A stretch of 6,471 nucleotides of DNA, taken from the NCBI GenBank assembly GCA_012510305.1, contig JAAZIE010000128.1, positions 1 through 6,471 on the forward strand, in the 5' to 3' direction. Shown here one piece after another: positions 1-5,759 of this stretch (positions are counted from its first letter, which is position 1; every line of letters starts with the position of its first letter). The position numbers and the translations under genes were made by a program. The DNA is from Bacillota bacterium. Lineage in GTDB: Bacteria; Bacillota; Dethiobacteria; DTU022. Under the pieces are notes generated by a model that made no database searches, was not told the DNA's origin, and saw nothing but the letters and a program-made list of their open reading frames with translations.

Positions 1-266
1 CTACCAGGCTGATCAATATCGGGTTTGGCAATATTGTGGCCGCGGAACGGATCATCGCCATCGTCGCTCCCGAATCAGCGCCGATCAAGCGGCTCATCGG
101 CGAGGCCAGGGATCGGGGCATTCTTATCGATGCCACCTACGGGCGCCGGACACGAGCGGTGATCATCGCCGACAGCGGGCACATTGTCCTTTCGGCAGTA
201 CAGCCGGAGACGGTCCGGCACCGCCTGCAGGCGAGCAGAGCCGGTGCAGATGAAGAAAGCAGTTAA
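1..266 (+). CDS. remA: RemA-family extracellular matrix regulatory protein (DUF370), 5' partial
   Basis: The reading frame is open from the left edge (first full codon at position 3) to TAA at 264-266, giving 87 visible residues. The frame starts [12 protein letters not shown], which matches RemA from about its third residue, so only one to three N-terminal codons are missing. The internal GTG at position 36 falls inside this conserved block (the V of GNIV) and is not the start. The family hallmarks follow in order: SPES-like [28 protein letters not shown] and LSAVQPETV. In Bacillus subtilis RemA is an oligomeric DNA-binding protein that activates biofilm-matrix and osmoprotection operons, and the paired arginines of the GRRTRAV segment are needed for DNA binding; both are present. 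The C-terminal tail is short and acidic. It lies 23 nt upstream of gmk, the usual Clostridia arrangement, so co-transcription is likely. Family identity is very secure; target genes in this organism are unknown. Confidence 0.95.
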   Translation, partial: TRLINIGFGNIVAAERIIAIVAPESAPIKRLIGEARDRGILIDATYGRRTRAVIIADSGHIVLSAVQPETVRHRLQASRAGADEESS

Positions 267-289
267 AAGATTATCCGGGAGGGTGAGCG

Positions 290-898
290 ATGGCTGCAGG
301 GTTGCTGGTGGTTCTTTCGGGGCCTTCCGGGGTCGGTAAAGGAACCGTCTGCCGTCAACTATTTCAATTAAGGCCCTCCCTTCAGCTTTCCCTGTCGCTG
401 ACGACCCGTCCGCCCCGGCCTGAAGAAAAAGACGGCCGGGATTACGAATTTACCTCCCCGTCGCGGTTTCAGAAGCTGATTTCGGGCGATGCTTTTCTGG
501 AATGGGCCGTTGTTTACGGCCATTATTACGGAACCCTTAAAGAGACAGTGGAGGCAAACCTGGACAGGGGTATCGATCTTTTGCTGGAGATCGATGTCCA
601 GGGTGCTCTCCAGGTCCGCCGCCGGCTGGAAGAGGCGGTCCTGGTATTCCTGGCGCCTCCTTCAATGGAGGCGCTGCGTTCGCGCATTGCCGGCCGCGGC
701 ACCGAAGATGCCGTTCATCTCAACCGCCGTTTGAAGGCGGCCCGGCAGGAGCTGTCCGCCTACCACCTGTACGACTACCTGGTGATAAACGATGGGGTTG
801 AAGATGCCGCCGCTTCGATCAGCGCGATCATTGAGGCAGAAAAATGCAAAGTCAAGCGCGGGGCCAGGCCGCCCGCCCCGGGAGGTGAGAAGAGATGA
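290..898 (+). CDS. gmk: Guanylate kinase
   Basis: Encodes a 202-residue cytosolic enzyme, the normal length for bacterial guanylate kinase, which transfers phosphate from ATP to GMP to give GDP for the GTP/dGTP pools. The P-loop GPSGVGKGT is at residues 11-19. The GMP-binding region is complete: Ser36, TTRPPRP at 38-44 with Arg40 and Arg43, DGRDY ending in Tyr52, Glu71, and the YGT motif at 80-82. The core strand EIDVQGA is at about 100-106, and the lid contains RGTED and paired arginines (NRRL). The late LYDYLVIND motif is also typical. The ATG at 290 is supported by GGAGGG at 278-283 with a 6-nt spacer. The last ~20 residues are basic and proline/glycine-rich, outside the catalytic fold. 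The stop codon overlaps the rpoZ start (ATGA), which suggests translational coupling. In Bacillota this enzyme is a known direct target of (p)ppGpp; I infer, but cannot see, the same here. Confidence 0.97.
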   Translation: MAAGLLVVLSGPSGVGKGTVCRQLFQLRPSLQLSLSLTTRPPRPEEKDGRDYEFTSPSRFQKLISGDAFLEWAVVYGHYYGTLKETVEANLDRGIDLLLEIDVQGALQVRRRLEEAVLVFLAPPSMEALRSRIAGRGTEDAVHLNRRLKAARQELSAYHLYDYLVINDGVEDAAASISAIIEAEKCKVKRGARPPAPGGEKR

Positions 899-1107
899 TC
901 TATCCGTCAATAGATGAGCTGTTGAAGCGGGTTGACAGCAAGTACACCCTGGTTATCGCCGCAGCCAAGCGCGGCAGACAGCTGCGGGAGGGGGCCACCC
1001 CGGTGATCGAGTGCAGCTCTCGCAAAGAGGTTACGATCGGTCTTCACGAGATCAACGAAGGCAAGATCGAGCTTGAGCCGCCCTCGCACGGCGGTCACAG
1101 CGGGTAG
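895..1107 (+). CDS. rpoZ: DNA-directed RNA polymerase omega subunit
   Basis: A 70-residue protein with the omega signature: YPSIDELL at residues 3-10, then KYTLVIAAAKRGRQL, the helix that embraces the beta-prime C-terminal tail. Omega helps assemble and stabilise RNA polymerase. Length is typical of the short omega of Bacillota; the protein ends in a polar, glycine/histidine-containing tail. The start ATG overlaps the gmk stop in ATGA, and a near-consensus GGAGGTGA at 881-888 sits 6 nt upstream inside the end of gmk, so it can initiate efficiently on its own as well as by coupling. The N-terminus lacks the Met-Ala-Arg start used by E. coli omega in its ppGpp site 1, in line with what is known for Bacillota polymerases. 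coaBC follows after 24 nt. Confidence 0.94.
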   Translation: MIYPSIDELLKRVDSKYTLVIAAAKRGRQLREGATPVIECSSRKEVTIGLHEINEGKIELEPPSHGGHSG

Positions 1108-1131
1108 GGTGAATAAGGGGGGTTCTATTTT

Positions 1132-2325
1132 ATGTACCTGGTGGGGGTTACCGGCGGCATCGCCGCATACAAGACCGCGGAGCTGGTGAGGCTTTTTGTG
1201 CGGGAGAAAAAAGAGGTCCAGGTGGTTATGACCCCCGGGGCCGCTCATTTTGTTTCACCGCTCACTTTTCACACGCTCACCGGCCGTCCGGCCCTGCTCG
1301 ACCAGTTTCAGGTTTCGCCCGGGGAAAGGGTCCGCCATATTGACCTTGCTTCTTCCGCCCGGGTGTTCGTGATCGCCCCGGCGACGGCCAATACCATCGG
1401 CAAGATGGCCGCGGGGATTGCGGACAACCTTCTCACTGCGGTTTACCTGGCGGCGCGCTGCCCCGTGGTTCTGGCGCCCTCGATGAACGAGCAGATGTAC
1501 CTGCATCCGGCGGTTCAGGAAAACCTGGCCAGGCTGCGCACGCACGGTTGCCTGGTCATCGATCCGGCCGAGGGAGAGCAGGCCTGCGGGATTTCCGGGA
1601 AAGGGCGGGCGCCCGAGCCGGCGCAGATCGCTGAATTTGTCAGGAGCGCGCTCAGGGAAAAAGACTATCGCGGCCTCCGCGTTCTGGTCACCGCCGGGCC
1701 GACACGGGAGCCGCTGGATCCGGTACGCTTTATCAGCAACCGCTCCACCGGGCTGATGGGGTATGCCCTGGCCCGCGCCCTGGCCCGGAGAGGAGCCGGG
1801 GTAGCCCTGGTAAGCGGGCCGACCGCCTTGCCCTGCCCCGACGGGGCCGAACTGGTCCCGGTGGAAACAGCCCGCCAGATGCACGCGGCGGTCCTGGAGA
1901 GATTTGCCGGATGTGACCTGGTGATCAAAGCCGCGGCGGTGGCGGACTACCGCCCCTCTGCGGCGGCGGAACAGAAAATAAAAAAAGATGGCGCCAAAAC
2001 CGCGCTGGAGCTGCAGCTGAACCCCGATATTCTGGAAGAGCTGGGGCGCCGCAAGAGCGAGCAGATCCTGGTGGGGTTCGCCATGGAGACAGAAAGGGCA
2101 AAGGAGCATGCCCGGGAGAAACTGCGGCGCAAAAACTTGGATCTCATTGTGCTCAACGATCTCACCGTTCCCGGCGCCGGTTTTGGTTCTTTGACCAACC
2201 AGGTTTGCATTATTGATCGTAAGGGGCGGGCAGAGGATCTGCCGATGATGTCAAAAGAGAGCCTGGCGCACCAGATCCTCGACCGGATCCGGCCGCTTCT
2301 TCCACCCAGCCGGCCCGGCGGCTGA
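1132..2325 (+). CDS. coaBC: Bifunctional phosphopantothenoylcysteine decarboxylase / phosphopantothenate-cysteine ligase
   Basis: A 397-residue fusion catalysing two consecutive steps of coenzyme A synthesis: CoaB joins cysteine to 4'-phosphopantothenate (CTP-dependent) and CoaC decarboxylates the product to 4'-phosphopantetheine. The N-terminal CoaC flavoprotein domain covers about residues 1-175, with GVTGGIAAYK at 5-14, the catalytic His in HIDLA (His69), the FMN-site APATANTIGKMA segment at 82-93, PSMN ending at Asn119, and the substrate-clamp Cys152 in QACG. The CoaB domain starts near 181 with VTAGPTREPLDPVRFISNRS (Asn203), then AAAVADYRP at 267-275, KIKK at 282-285 and the NPDIL motif. 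The ATG at 1132 is forced by an in-frame TAA at 1114-1116; it follows AAGGGGGG at 1115-1122. The N-terminus is several residues shorter than many homologues but keeps the nucleotide/FMN loop. PSMN replaces the commoner PAMN. It is the last plus-strand gene before a convergent gene. Confidence 0.97.
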   Translation: MYLVGVTGGIAAYKTAELVRLFVREKKEVQVVMTPGAAHFVSPLTFHTLTGRPALLDQFQVSPGERVRHIDLASSARVFVIAPATANTIGKMAAGIADNLLTAVYLAARCPVVLAPSMNEQMYLHPAVQENLARLRTHGCLVIDPAEGEQACGISGKGRAPEPAQIAEFVRSALREKDYRGLRVLVTAGPTREPLDPVRFISNRSTGLMGYALARALARRGAGVALVSGPTALPCPDGAELVPVETARQMHAAVLERFAGCDLVIKAAAVADYRPSAAAEQKIKKDGAKTALELQLNPDILEELGRRKSEQILVGFAMETERAKEHAREKLRRKNLDLIVLNDLTVPGAGFGSLTNQVCIIDRKGRAEDLPMMSKESLAHQILDRIRPLLPPSRPGG

Positions 2326-2366
2326 ACGGAAAAGCATGGTGTGTCTCTGTCCTGCTTTCAGTTCAG
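2322..2366. other. Imperfect inverted repeat spanning the convergent stop codons
   Basis: CTGAAC at 2322-2327 pairs with GTTCAG at 2361-2366, and AAAGCA at 2331-2336 pairs with TGCTTT at 2353-2358, separated by a small internal loop (3 nt against 2 nt) and closed by a 16-nt apical loop. The arms contain both facing stop codons: TGA of coaBC at 2323-2325 and the TGA of the minus-strand gene at 2358-2360. The position suits a bidirectional transcription stop for two convergent genes with only 32 nt between them. Neither side has the run of T residues of a classical intrinsic terminator, and an alternative 6-bp hairpin at 2307-2324 (CAGCCG/CGGCTG) would compete with its left arm. Role is therefore uncertain. 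Confidence 0.3.
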
Positions 2367-2969
2367 GCCCACCAACCTGGAGGTCACAAAGATTTCGATG
2401 AGGGCGGCCCCGAGCAGCAGGATTGTAACCAGGGGGATTACCGAGACCACTTCTTTCCAGATGTATTTGAAACTTTGCAGGCGCGTCTTGCCCGGCAGCG
2501 GAGCGGCGATACAGTGGTACCCCATTTTTAAACCCAGGGCCCCGCAAAGAAAAAAGGCGGACAGCTCAAAAATACCGTGCGGTAAAATACCCAGAATGAG
2601 CGCACCGGCGACCGATCCGCCTCCGGCTTTAACGGCGGCGGCAACGATTCCGAGAAGATAACCGTTTAGAAAAAGCGTTGCCAGCGGCGATATCCCGGCA
2701 AGCGCTCCCAAGAAAAGCATCTGGATCATCGCTGCAAAATTTTTGGTAAAGACAAGCGACGCTGTGATCAGCGGCGGATTATTTAAAATAATTTCAAAAA
2801 GCTGCTCCAGCTCAACAAATTGGTTTTCCATGTCGGCCGGCAGCTCGGCCTGGAAGGTTGCGCCGAGGCCGGCATAAAAAGCCCCGGCGGCAAAGATCAC
2901 CGCAGCCAGAATAAGCCAACTACGGTTTCGCCTGAGCACATCTTTTACGGGTATGAGGAGGGAGAACAC
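2358..2969 (-). CDS. SpoIIM/DUF95-family integral membrane protein (stage II sporulation protein M-like)
   Basis: With the GTG start at 2969 the protein has 203 residues, close to SpoIIM length. It begins with a short basic stretch (KDVLRRNR) and then shows five hydrophobic segments at about residues 17-36, 78-96, 99-113, 120-150 and 175-195. Between the first and second helices lies an acidic, amphipathic region (MENQFVELEQLFEII). The family motif LPHGIFEL is at about 129-136, followed by the small-residue helix of the SpoIIM fold. Canonical SpoIIM recruits SpoIIP and SpoIID to the septal membrane during engulfment, but the family also has non-sporulation members of unknown role. It is on the opposite strand to everything else here, converges with coaBC and diverges from priA, and is visibly AT-richer than its neighbours. 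An ATG at 3059 would add 30 residues, but it has no ribosome binding site, precedes the likely promoter and overlaps priA. Family membership is secure; orthology to spoIIM is not. Confidence 0.85.
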   Translation of the reverse strand: MFSLLIPVKDVLRRNRSWLILAAVIFAAGAFYAGLGATFQAELPADMENQFVELEQLFEIILNNPPLITASLVFTKNFAAMIQMLFLGALAGISPLATLFLNGYLLGIVAAAVKAGGGSVAGALILGILPHGIFELSAFFLCGALGLKMGYHCIAAPLPGKTRLQSFKYIWKEVVSVIPLVTILLLGAALIEIFVTSRLVGLN

Positions 2970-2978
2970 TGGCACCAA

Positions 2979-2984
2979 CCTTTC
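2979..2984 (-). promoter_or_regulatory. Ribosome binding site deciding the GTG start of the SpoIIM-family gene
   Basis: On the minus strand GAAAGG lies 9 nt upstream of the GTG at 2969. It is the only reasonable Shine-Dalgarno match near a possible start in this frame: the GTG at 2975 would be only 3 nt from it, and the ATG at 3059 has none. This is the main reason for choosing the 203-residue form. Confidence 0.5.
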
Positions 2985-3015
2985 ATCAATCGCACTCTTA
3001 TGCAGCGCTGCCTTT

Positions 3016-3044
3016 ATCTTATCAAAAGAGGCCCTTTTTGTTAA
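3016..3044 (-). promoter_or_regulatory. Predicted sigma-A-type promoter of the SpoIIM-family gene
   Basis: Read on the minus strand, TTAACA (3044-3039, five of six matches to TTGACA) is followed after exactly 17 bp by TAAGAT (3021-3016, four of six matches to TATAAT). Transcription would start near 3009, leaving a leader of about 40 nt that contains the GAAAGG ribosome binding site before the GTG at 2969. The spacer (3024-3038) is itself an imperfect palindrome, AAAAGAGGCCCTTTT with one mismatch, which could be an operator. A perfect 10-bp palindrome GCAGCGCTGC lies at 3002-3011, near the expected transcript start. Prediction by eye only. Confidence 0.5.
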
Positions 3045-3053
3045 CCGGAAAAG

Positions 3054-5255
3054 ATGCATGAGTATGCCGAGGTTCTCATCGGGCTGATCAGCGACGCGGT
3101 GGACCGCCCCTTTCATTACCGGGTTCCGGAGCACCTTCGGGAAAGGGCGGTGCCGGGTGCGGCGGTGCGGGTTCCTTTCGCCCGCCGCGAGTACCGGGGT
3201 TATCTTTTGCGCCTCTTGAAACGCCCCGCGGTGGAGGATGTGCGCGAAATAATCTCCGTGGAGGGGAGCGGGCCGCTGCTGCAGAAAGAGCAGCTCGCCC
3301 TGATCCCCTGGATGGCCCACCGCTATTATTGCCGCAAAATCGAAGCGCTCCACGCGCTGCTGCCTGCGCCTTTTCGCGGTGCTCGTCCCCTGGTGCCGCT
3401 GGTACTGGCACCCTCTCCCGCCGCTGAGAGAGCCGATCTTTCACGGGCTCCGGCCCAGCGCCGCGCGCTCTCTTTGCTGTGCGAGCAGGGCCCGCTGCCG
3501 CGGCGCGAACTGACCCGCCGGGGCGTGCGCAGCGAGACGGTGCGTACACTGTTGAAAAAAGGGCTGCTCGAAGAGGTGGCGGCAACGGCGCAAACGCTGG
3601 GCCCGCAGGAGCCGCAGGCTGCGCCCACTGCATCGCTGCCGCTCACAGGGGAGCAGCGCCGCGCTTTCACTGCAATCTGCGCCGCCCTTGATGAACGACG
3701 CCCCCGGAAAATGCTCTTGCACGGGGTTACCGCCAGCGGCAAGACCGAGCTCTATCTGCAAGCGATTGCCCGCTGCCTGGAGCAGGAGCGGAATGCGCTG
3801 GTGCTTTTTCCGGAAATCTCGCTGACGCCGCAGATGATCGAGTTCTTTGCCGGCCGCTTTCCCGGACAGGTGGCGGTGCTGCACAGCCGCCTTACGGCCA
3901 GGGAGCGGATGGAGCAGTGGCGGCGCATTCGCCTGGGGGCGGCGCCCATAGTGCTGGGGGCGCGCTCGGCCGTCTTCGCCCCCCTGGAGAAGATCGGGCT
4001 CATCGTCATCGACGAAGAACATGAGACCACCTACAAGCAGGAGGAGGCCCCCCGCTACCATGCCCGGGAAGTGGCCTGGTGGAGGGCGCGCCGCCACGGC
4101 GCCCTGCTGCTGCCGGGCAGCGCCACCCCTTCCCTGGAGAGCTACTTCGAGGCGGGGCAGGGCCGCTCCCGCCTGCTGGAGATGAGCATGCGGGTTACGC
4201 CTTCCGATCTGCCGCCGGTGGAGGTTGTCGATATGCGCGAAGAGATGCGCCGGGGGCACCGCCAGATTTTCAGCCGCCTTCTTCTGGCCGAACTTGAAGG
4301 GACCCTGGAACGGGGGGAGCAGGCGCTGCTTTTTTTAAACCGGCGCGGGTTTGCCGGTTTCATCCTCTGCCGCGAATGCGGTTACGTCGTGCGCTGTCCC
4401 CACTGTGCCGTCTCCCTGACCCTGCACCTGGAGCGGGAGCGGATGCTCTGCCATTACTGCTCTCACGAAGCTCCCGTGCCGAAAAAGTGCCCCCAGTGCG
4501 GGGGGGTTAAAATTCGTCATTTTGCCGCCGGCACCCAGCGCGTGGAGAGAGAGGTGCGCAAGCTCTTTCCGCAGGCTTCCCTGGTGCGCATGGATAGCGA
4601 CACCACGGCAAAGCGGGGCTCTCACCAGCGCCTTTACCGGCGCTTCCGCGAAGGCAGGGCCGATATCCTCATCGGGACCCAGATGATCGCCAAGGGCTTT
4701 GATTTTCCGGGGGTGACCCTGGTGGGGGTGGTGACTGCAGATACCGCGCTCAACCTGCCCGATTTTCGGGCGGCGGAGCGCACCTTTCAACTTTTAACCC
4801 AGGTGTCCGGGCGCTCCGGGCGGGGCCGCAGCGGCGGGAAGGTGATCGTTCAGACCTACCACCCCGGCCATTACAGCGTGCAAACGGCGGCGGAGCACGA
4901 TTATCGCTCCTTTTACGCCGCCGAGCTGGAGCTGCGCCGGGCCTTGCTTTATCCGCCCTTTACCGACCTGGTCCGCTTTTTGCTGAGCGGATCCGATGAA
5001 GCGTCGGTCTGGGAGGCGGCCGGGGAGCTGGCCGCTGTGCTGGAAGAAAAGCGGGACGCAGCGGATCTGCTGGGGCCGGCCCAGGCGCCGCTGTACCGCC
5101 TGAAAACAGTGTACCGGGTGCAGATTATTTTGAAAGGGGAAAGGCTGGCCGCTTTTGCACCGCGGCTGCGCCGGGCGGCGCAGGAGTTTCGCCGGCAAAA
5201 GCGGGCCGCCCCGGTACGGCTGACGGTGGATTTTAATCCGCTGATGGTGCTATAA
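3054..5255 (+). CDS. priA: Primosomal protein N' (PriA), replication-restart helicase
   Basis: A 733-residue superfamily 2 3'-5' DNA helicase that binds stalled or repaired forks and starts reloading of the replicative helicase. The 3'-end-binding domain starts with YAEVLIG and DRPFHYRVPE (residues 4-25), followed by a winged-helix region at about 130-185. Helicase lobe 1 has Walker A GVTASGKT at 224-231 and the DEEH box at 320-323, then GSATPSLES at 355-363. The zinc-binding insertion carries all eight expected cysteines (439, 442, 448, 451, 466, 469, 479, 482). Lobe 2 has GTQMIAKGFDFPGV at 541-554 and QVSGRSGRG at 583-591; the C-terminal domain includes YPPF at 633-636. Length is in the usual range. 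ATG 3054 is the furthest upstream start possible, as TAA lies in frame at 3042-3044; its ribosome binding site (GGAAAAG, directly adjacent) is weak, so low translation is plausible. It is divergent from the SpoIIM-family gene, with def 21 nt downstream. Confidence 0.97.
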   Translation: MHEYAEVLIGLISDAVDRPFHYRVPEHLRERAVPGAAVRVPFARREYRGYLLRLLKRPAVEDVREIISVEGSGPLLQKEQLALIPWMAHRYYCRKIEALHALLPAPFRGARPLVPLVLAPSPAAERADLSRAPAQRRALSLLCEQGPLPRRELTRRGVRSETVRTLLKKGLLEEVAATAQTLGPQEPQAAPTASLPLTGEQRRAFTAICAALDERRPRKMLLHGVTASGKTELYLQAIARCLEQERNALVLFPEISLTPQMIEFFAGRFPGQVAVLHSRLTARERMEQWRRIRLGAAPIVLGARSAVFAPLEKIGLIVIDEEHETTYKQEEAPRYHAREVAWWRARRHGALLLPGSATPSLESYFEAGQGRSRLLEMSMRVTPSDLPPVEVVDMREEMRRGHRQIFSRLLLAELEGTLERGEQALLFLNRRGFAGFILCRECGYVVRCPHCAVSLTLHLERERMLCHYCSHEAPVPKKCPQCGGVKIRHFAAGTQRVEREVRKLFPQASLVRMDSDTTAKRGSHQRLYRRFREGRADILIGTQMIAKGFDFPGVTLVGVVTADTALNLPDFRAAERTFQLLTQVSGRSGRGRSGGKVIVQTYHPGHYSVQTAAEHDYRSFYAAELELRRALLYPPFTDLVRFLLSGSDEASVWEAAGELAAVLEEKRDAADLLGPAQAPLYRLKTVYRVQIILKGERLAAFAPRLRRAAQEFRRQKRAAPVRLTVDFNPLMVL

Positions 5256-5256
5256 T
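5248..5256 (+). promoter_or_regulatory. Possible extended -10 promoter for def-fmt
   Basis: TGCTATAAT fits the extended -10 consensus TGnTATAAT without mismatch. It overlaps the priA stop codon (TAA at 5253-5255). The region 16-18 bp upstream has only a poor -35 (for example TGGATT), which is tolerable for extended -10 promoters. Transcription would begin near 5263, leaving a leader of about 14 nt that holds little more than the ribosome binding site of def. It may be a fortuitous match at the end of a coding region, although perfect AT-rich hexamers should be rare in DNA as GC-rich as this. Confidence 0.4.
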
Positions 5257-5276
5257 GACCGCAGGGGGGTGCTTTT

Positions 5277-5759
5277 GTGGCCATACGGAAAATACTGAAC
5301 GGTAACCATGCCGCCCTGCGCAGCAAGGCTGTGCCGGTTAAAAAAATTAACCGCGCCGTGACCGCCCTTTTGGAGGACATGGCCGAAACAATGTATGCAT
5401 ACAAGGGGGTAGGGCTCGCCGCCCCCCAGATCGGCATTACCCGGCAGCTGATCGTGCTTGATCCCGGAGAAGAACGCCTGATCAAGCTGATCAACCCGCG
5501 CCTGGTGGAGATGGAGGGGGAAGAGCTCGCCGTGGAGGGATGCCTGAGCATACCGGGCGTTTACGGGGAGGTTCCCCGGGCCACCCGCGTGCTCGTCGAG
5601 GCGCTGGACCCGGGTGCCAAACCGAGGCGCATCGAGGCGACAGGCTTTTTCGCCCGGATTTTGCAGCATGAGATCGATCACCTGCAGGGCATCCTTTTCG
5701 TGGACCGGGCGGTCCGCTTTCTTGATCCGGAAGAGGGGTCGGAGGAAAAGCAGATATGA
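5277..5759 (+). CDS. def: Peptide deformylase
   Basis: A 160-residue metalloenzyme that removes the formyl group from the N-terminal formyl-methionine of new proteins as they leave the ribosome. All three family motifs are present: GVGLAAPQIG at 44-53 (Gln51), EGCLS at 87-91 (metal ligand Cys89) and QHEIDH at 130-135 (metal ligands His131 and His135, catalytic Glu132). Length fits the short Bacillota/Gram-negative-like class; there is no long insertion of the B. subtilis YkrB type visible. The start is GTG at 5277, giving the expected (M)AIRKI N-terminus, with the G-rich ribosome binding site AGGGGGGTG at 5263-5271. The early segment NGNHAALR departs from the usual proline-containing P-D-x-x-L-R. 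The last residues are charged. The stop overlaps the fmt start in ATGA, which couples deformylase to the formyltransferase that creates its substrate. Confidence 0.97.
   Translation: MAIRKILNGNHAALRSKAVPVKKINRAVTALLEDMAETMYAYKGVGLAAPQIGITRQLIVLDPGEERLIKLINPRLVEMEGEELAVEGCLSIPGVYGEVPRATRVLVEALDPGAKPRRIEATGFFARILQHEIDHLQGILFVDRAVRFLDPEEGSEEKQI

Noticed and set aside
224..231. Mobile elements, CRISPR repeats, tRNA or other RNA genes anywhere in the window
   Set aside because: Apart from short gaps of at most 84 bp the whole window is accounted for by protein genes, and no repeat array, transposase or cloverleaf was seen.
36..266. remA starting at the GTG at position 36
   Set aside because: The conserved RemA N-terminus ([11 protein letters not shown]) is readable in frame upstream to the window edge, so the true start lies outside the window.
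1255..2109. A 284-codon minus-strand open frame opposite coaBC
   Set aside because: It is antisense to a complete, motif-rich CoaBC, its translation is rich in Arg, Gly, Pro and Gln with no recognisable domain, and such open antisense frames are common in GC-rich DNA.
2307..2324. GC-rich hairpin CAGCCG/CGGCTG at the end of coaBC as an intrinsic terminator
   Set aside because: The stem is only 6 bp and is followed by AACGGAAAAG rather than a T run, so I do not call it a terminator.
2341..2661. A plus-strand open frame of about 106 codons after coaBC
   Set aside because: It runs opposite the C-terminal half of the SpoIIM-family gene, whose membrane segments and LPHGIFEL motif show that the minus strand is the coding one.
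2970..3353. N-terminal extension of the SpoIIM-family gene back to 3353 or to the ATG at 3059
   Set aside because: The longer form overlaps conserved PriA coding sequence; the ATG at 3059 has no ribosome binding site and lies upstream of the likely promoter, whereas GTG 2969 has GAAAGG at 9 nt.
3441..4259. A 272-codon minus-strand open frame opposite priA
   Set aside because: It is antisense to the PriA helicase lobe, with low-complexity His/Arg/Leu-rich translation and no ribosome binding site or family signature.
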